From Candidatus Zixiibacteriota bacterium (GTDB lineage: Bacteria; Zixibacteria; MSB-5A5; JAABVY01): 5,455 nt of DNA. The translations under genes were made by a program, and so were the position numbers. Each line of letters begins with the position of its first letter. Within the stretch, counting starts at the first letter, position 1. The stretch lies in assembly GCA_011777135.1 (NCBI GenBank), contig JAABVY010000359.1, positions 1,897-7,351 of the forward strand, written 5' to 3'. The notes beneath the pieces are model-generated. The model did no database searches. It was not told where the DNA came from and was given only the letters and a program-made list of their open reading frames with translations. Shown in pieces: positions 4,941-5,455 of this stretch.

Positions 4941-4971
4941 AAGGGCAGAGCCTCATAAAGGATCTGCCCTT
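4941..4971. terminator. Hairpin terminator between converging genes
   Basis: A perfect 9-bp stem (AAGGGCAGA at 4941-4949 with TCTGCCCTT at 4963-4971) continues past one mismatch into CCT/AGG around a 5-nt loop. Reading the minus strand, the stem runs into TTTTT (4942..4938), a proper intrinsic terminator for the gene ending at 4998. On the plus strand only TT follows, so it would end the cytochrome/barrel transcript less efficiently. It lies 23 bp after the barrel's stop and 26 bp after the minus-strand gene's stop. Confidence 0.75.
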
Positions 4972-4997
4972 AATCTCAAAAATGTATCTGCTTTAGG

Positions 4998-5369
4998 CTA
5001 TTCCTTGTCCTCCAGCCTGTTTTCCCTGGACATTTTCAAGGCTATAAAATAATAAACCACCAGGCCGATTCCTGCAAACAGAGCCATCATACCAAAAGCC
5101 AAAACCTCCTCGTCCCCTCTCATGTCATAGGTCTCAATATCAATAAACTTATACCCCAAAAGACCGATACCCACACCCAGGAGTACCAGACCCCATTTGA
5201 GCGAGGACATAAATCCGTTTTGATGCTTTGCCAGAAACTTAATATTCTCGTTTACCTGGCCTTTTTCAATCAATGCCCTTTTTGTCTTATAATCCAGTGA
5301 GATTTTGACTACCATAAAGATTACCCAGAACGCTCCCAGTGGTATTAAGATTTCTTCAAGTTGACCCAT
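4998..5369 (-). CDS. Small three-helix membrane protein, DUF6249-like
   Basis: This is a 123-residue inner-membrane protein. Hydrophobic segments lie at about 6-23, 57-75 and 89-110. The loop after helix 1 is basic (K22, K28, K30, R31) and the loop between helices 2 and 3 is acidic (FIDIETYDMRGDEEV). By the positive-inside rule this gives an N-out, C-in topology with a cytoplasmic loop of about 33 residues. The helix 1 / basic loop / NGFMSSLKWGLVLLGVGIG pattern resembles proteins grouped as DUF6249, which I recall being encoded beside sigma-factor genes; the function is not established. The ATG has AAAGGAG 6 nt upstream, and that site begins right after the stop of the preceding gene (14-nt gap), so the two form an operon. 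It converges on the cytochrome operon and is probably functionally unrelated to it. Confidence 0.8.
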   Translation of the reverse strand: MGQLEEILIPLGAFWVIFMVVKISLDYKTKRALIEKGQVNENIKFLAKHQNGFMSSLKWGLVLLGVGIGLLGYKFIDIETYDMRGDEEVLAFGMMALFAGIGLVVYYFIALKMSRENRLEDKE

Positions 5370-5383
5370 CTCAAACTCCTTTG

Positions 5384-5455
5384 CTATTTTGATTCTTCTA
5401 ATCGATCTGACAGGACATCAATGATTTTGTTGCAGAAAAATTCTATCTTCGCCTT
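5384..5455 (-). CDS. 3' end of an unidentified gene upstream of the membrane protein (23 codons)
   Basis: The minus strand is open from the window edge to a TAG at 5386..5384. The last 23 residues begin KAKIEFFCNKIIDVL and end SDRLEESK. They look like an amphipathic helix with a charged tail. The 14-nt gap to the next ATG, filled by that gene's ribosome site, is typical of an operon and argues that the frame is real. Small membrane proteins of this type are, as I recall, sometimes preceded by a sigma factor or a regulator gene, but the fragment shows no diagnostic motif. Confidence 0.55.
   Translation of the reverse strand, partial: KAKIEFFCNKIIDVLSDRLEESK

Noticed and set aside
1..5455. CRISPR arrays, tRNA/rRNA genes, insertion sequences or attachment sites
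   Set aside because: No spaced direct repeats, cloverleaf-like sequences, transposase-like frames or terminal inverted repeats were seen; the window is nearly fully explained by ordinary genes.

Overview
The window looks like chromosomal DNA from an anaerobic or facultative Gram-negative bacterium with respiratory chemistry. It encodes a periplasmic multiheme c-type cytochrome, a heme-bearing outer-membrane beta-barrel that ends in the usual C-terminal Phe, an unusual ferredoxin and a Crp/Fnr regulator. Base composition is moderate. Three of the four complete minus-strand genes start with GTG. The mixture of Deltaproteobacteria-like cytochrome/porin families with a DUF6249-like membrane protein suggests a deltaproteobacterial or FCB-type (for example Zixibacteria-like) genome; that placement is a guess from family resemblance, not a measurement.

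Layout. Positions 1-24 hold what is probably the first eight codons of a minus-strand gene. A minus-strand block follows: a small VOC-fold protein (85-480), a ferredoxin-type protein of the kind found in HcpR regulons (603-1355) and a Crp/Fnr regulator (1436-2113). A 196-bp divergent intergenic region (2114-2309) carries a good sigma-70-like promoter for the plus-strand pair: a secreted cytochrome with four CXXCH motifs plus one CX3CH (2310-3722), and 10 bp later an outer-membrane barrel with one N-terminal CXXCH (3733-4917). A hairpin at 4941-4971 separates this pair from a converging minus-strand pair: a three-helix membrane protein (4998-5369) preceded by the last 23 codons of an unidentified gene (5384-5455). 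No intergenic stretch reaches 300 bp.

How the parts may work together. A perfect TTGAT-N4-ATCAA palindrome lies at 1418-1431, between the regulator's stop and the ferredoxin's start, about 41-43 bp upstream of the start point implied by a -10-like TATTCT. That is the classic activating position. The regulator's recognition helix carries the E-x-x-S-R pattern that reads TTGAT half-sites, yet it lacks the FNR iron-sulfur cysteines and the CRP cAMP-phosphate arginine, so it resembles HcpR-type regulators. The simplest reading is that it controls the adjacent ferredoxin and perhaps the divergent cytochrome/barrel pair. That pair could form a small route for electrons, or for a redox substrate, across the outer membrane. 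The physiological signal (nitric oxide, redox state or other) is not shown by the sequence.

Points most worth checking: the palindrome, the CX3CH heme motif, the cytochrome/heme-barrel pairing, and the ferredoxin's second cluster motif, which has Phe in place of one Cys.
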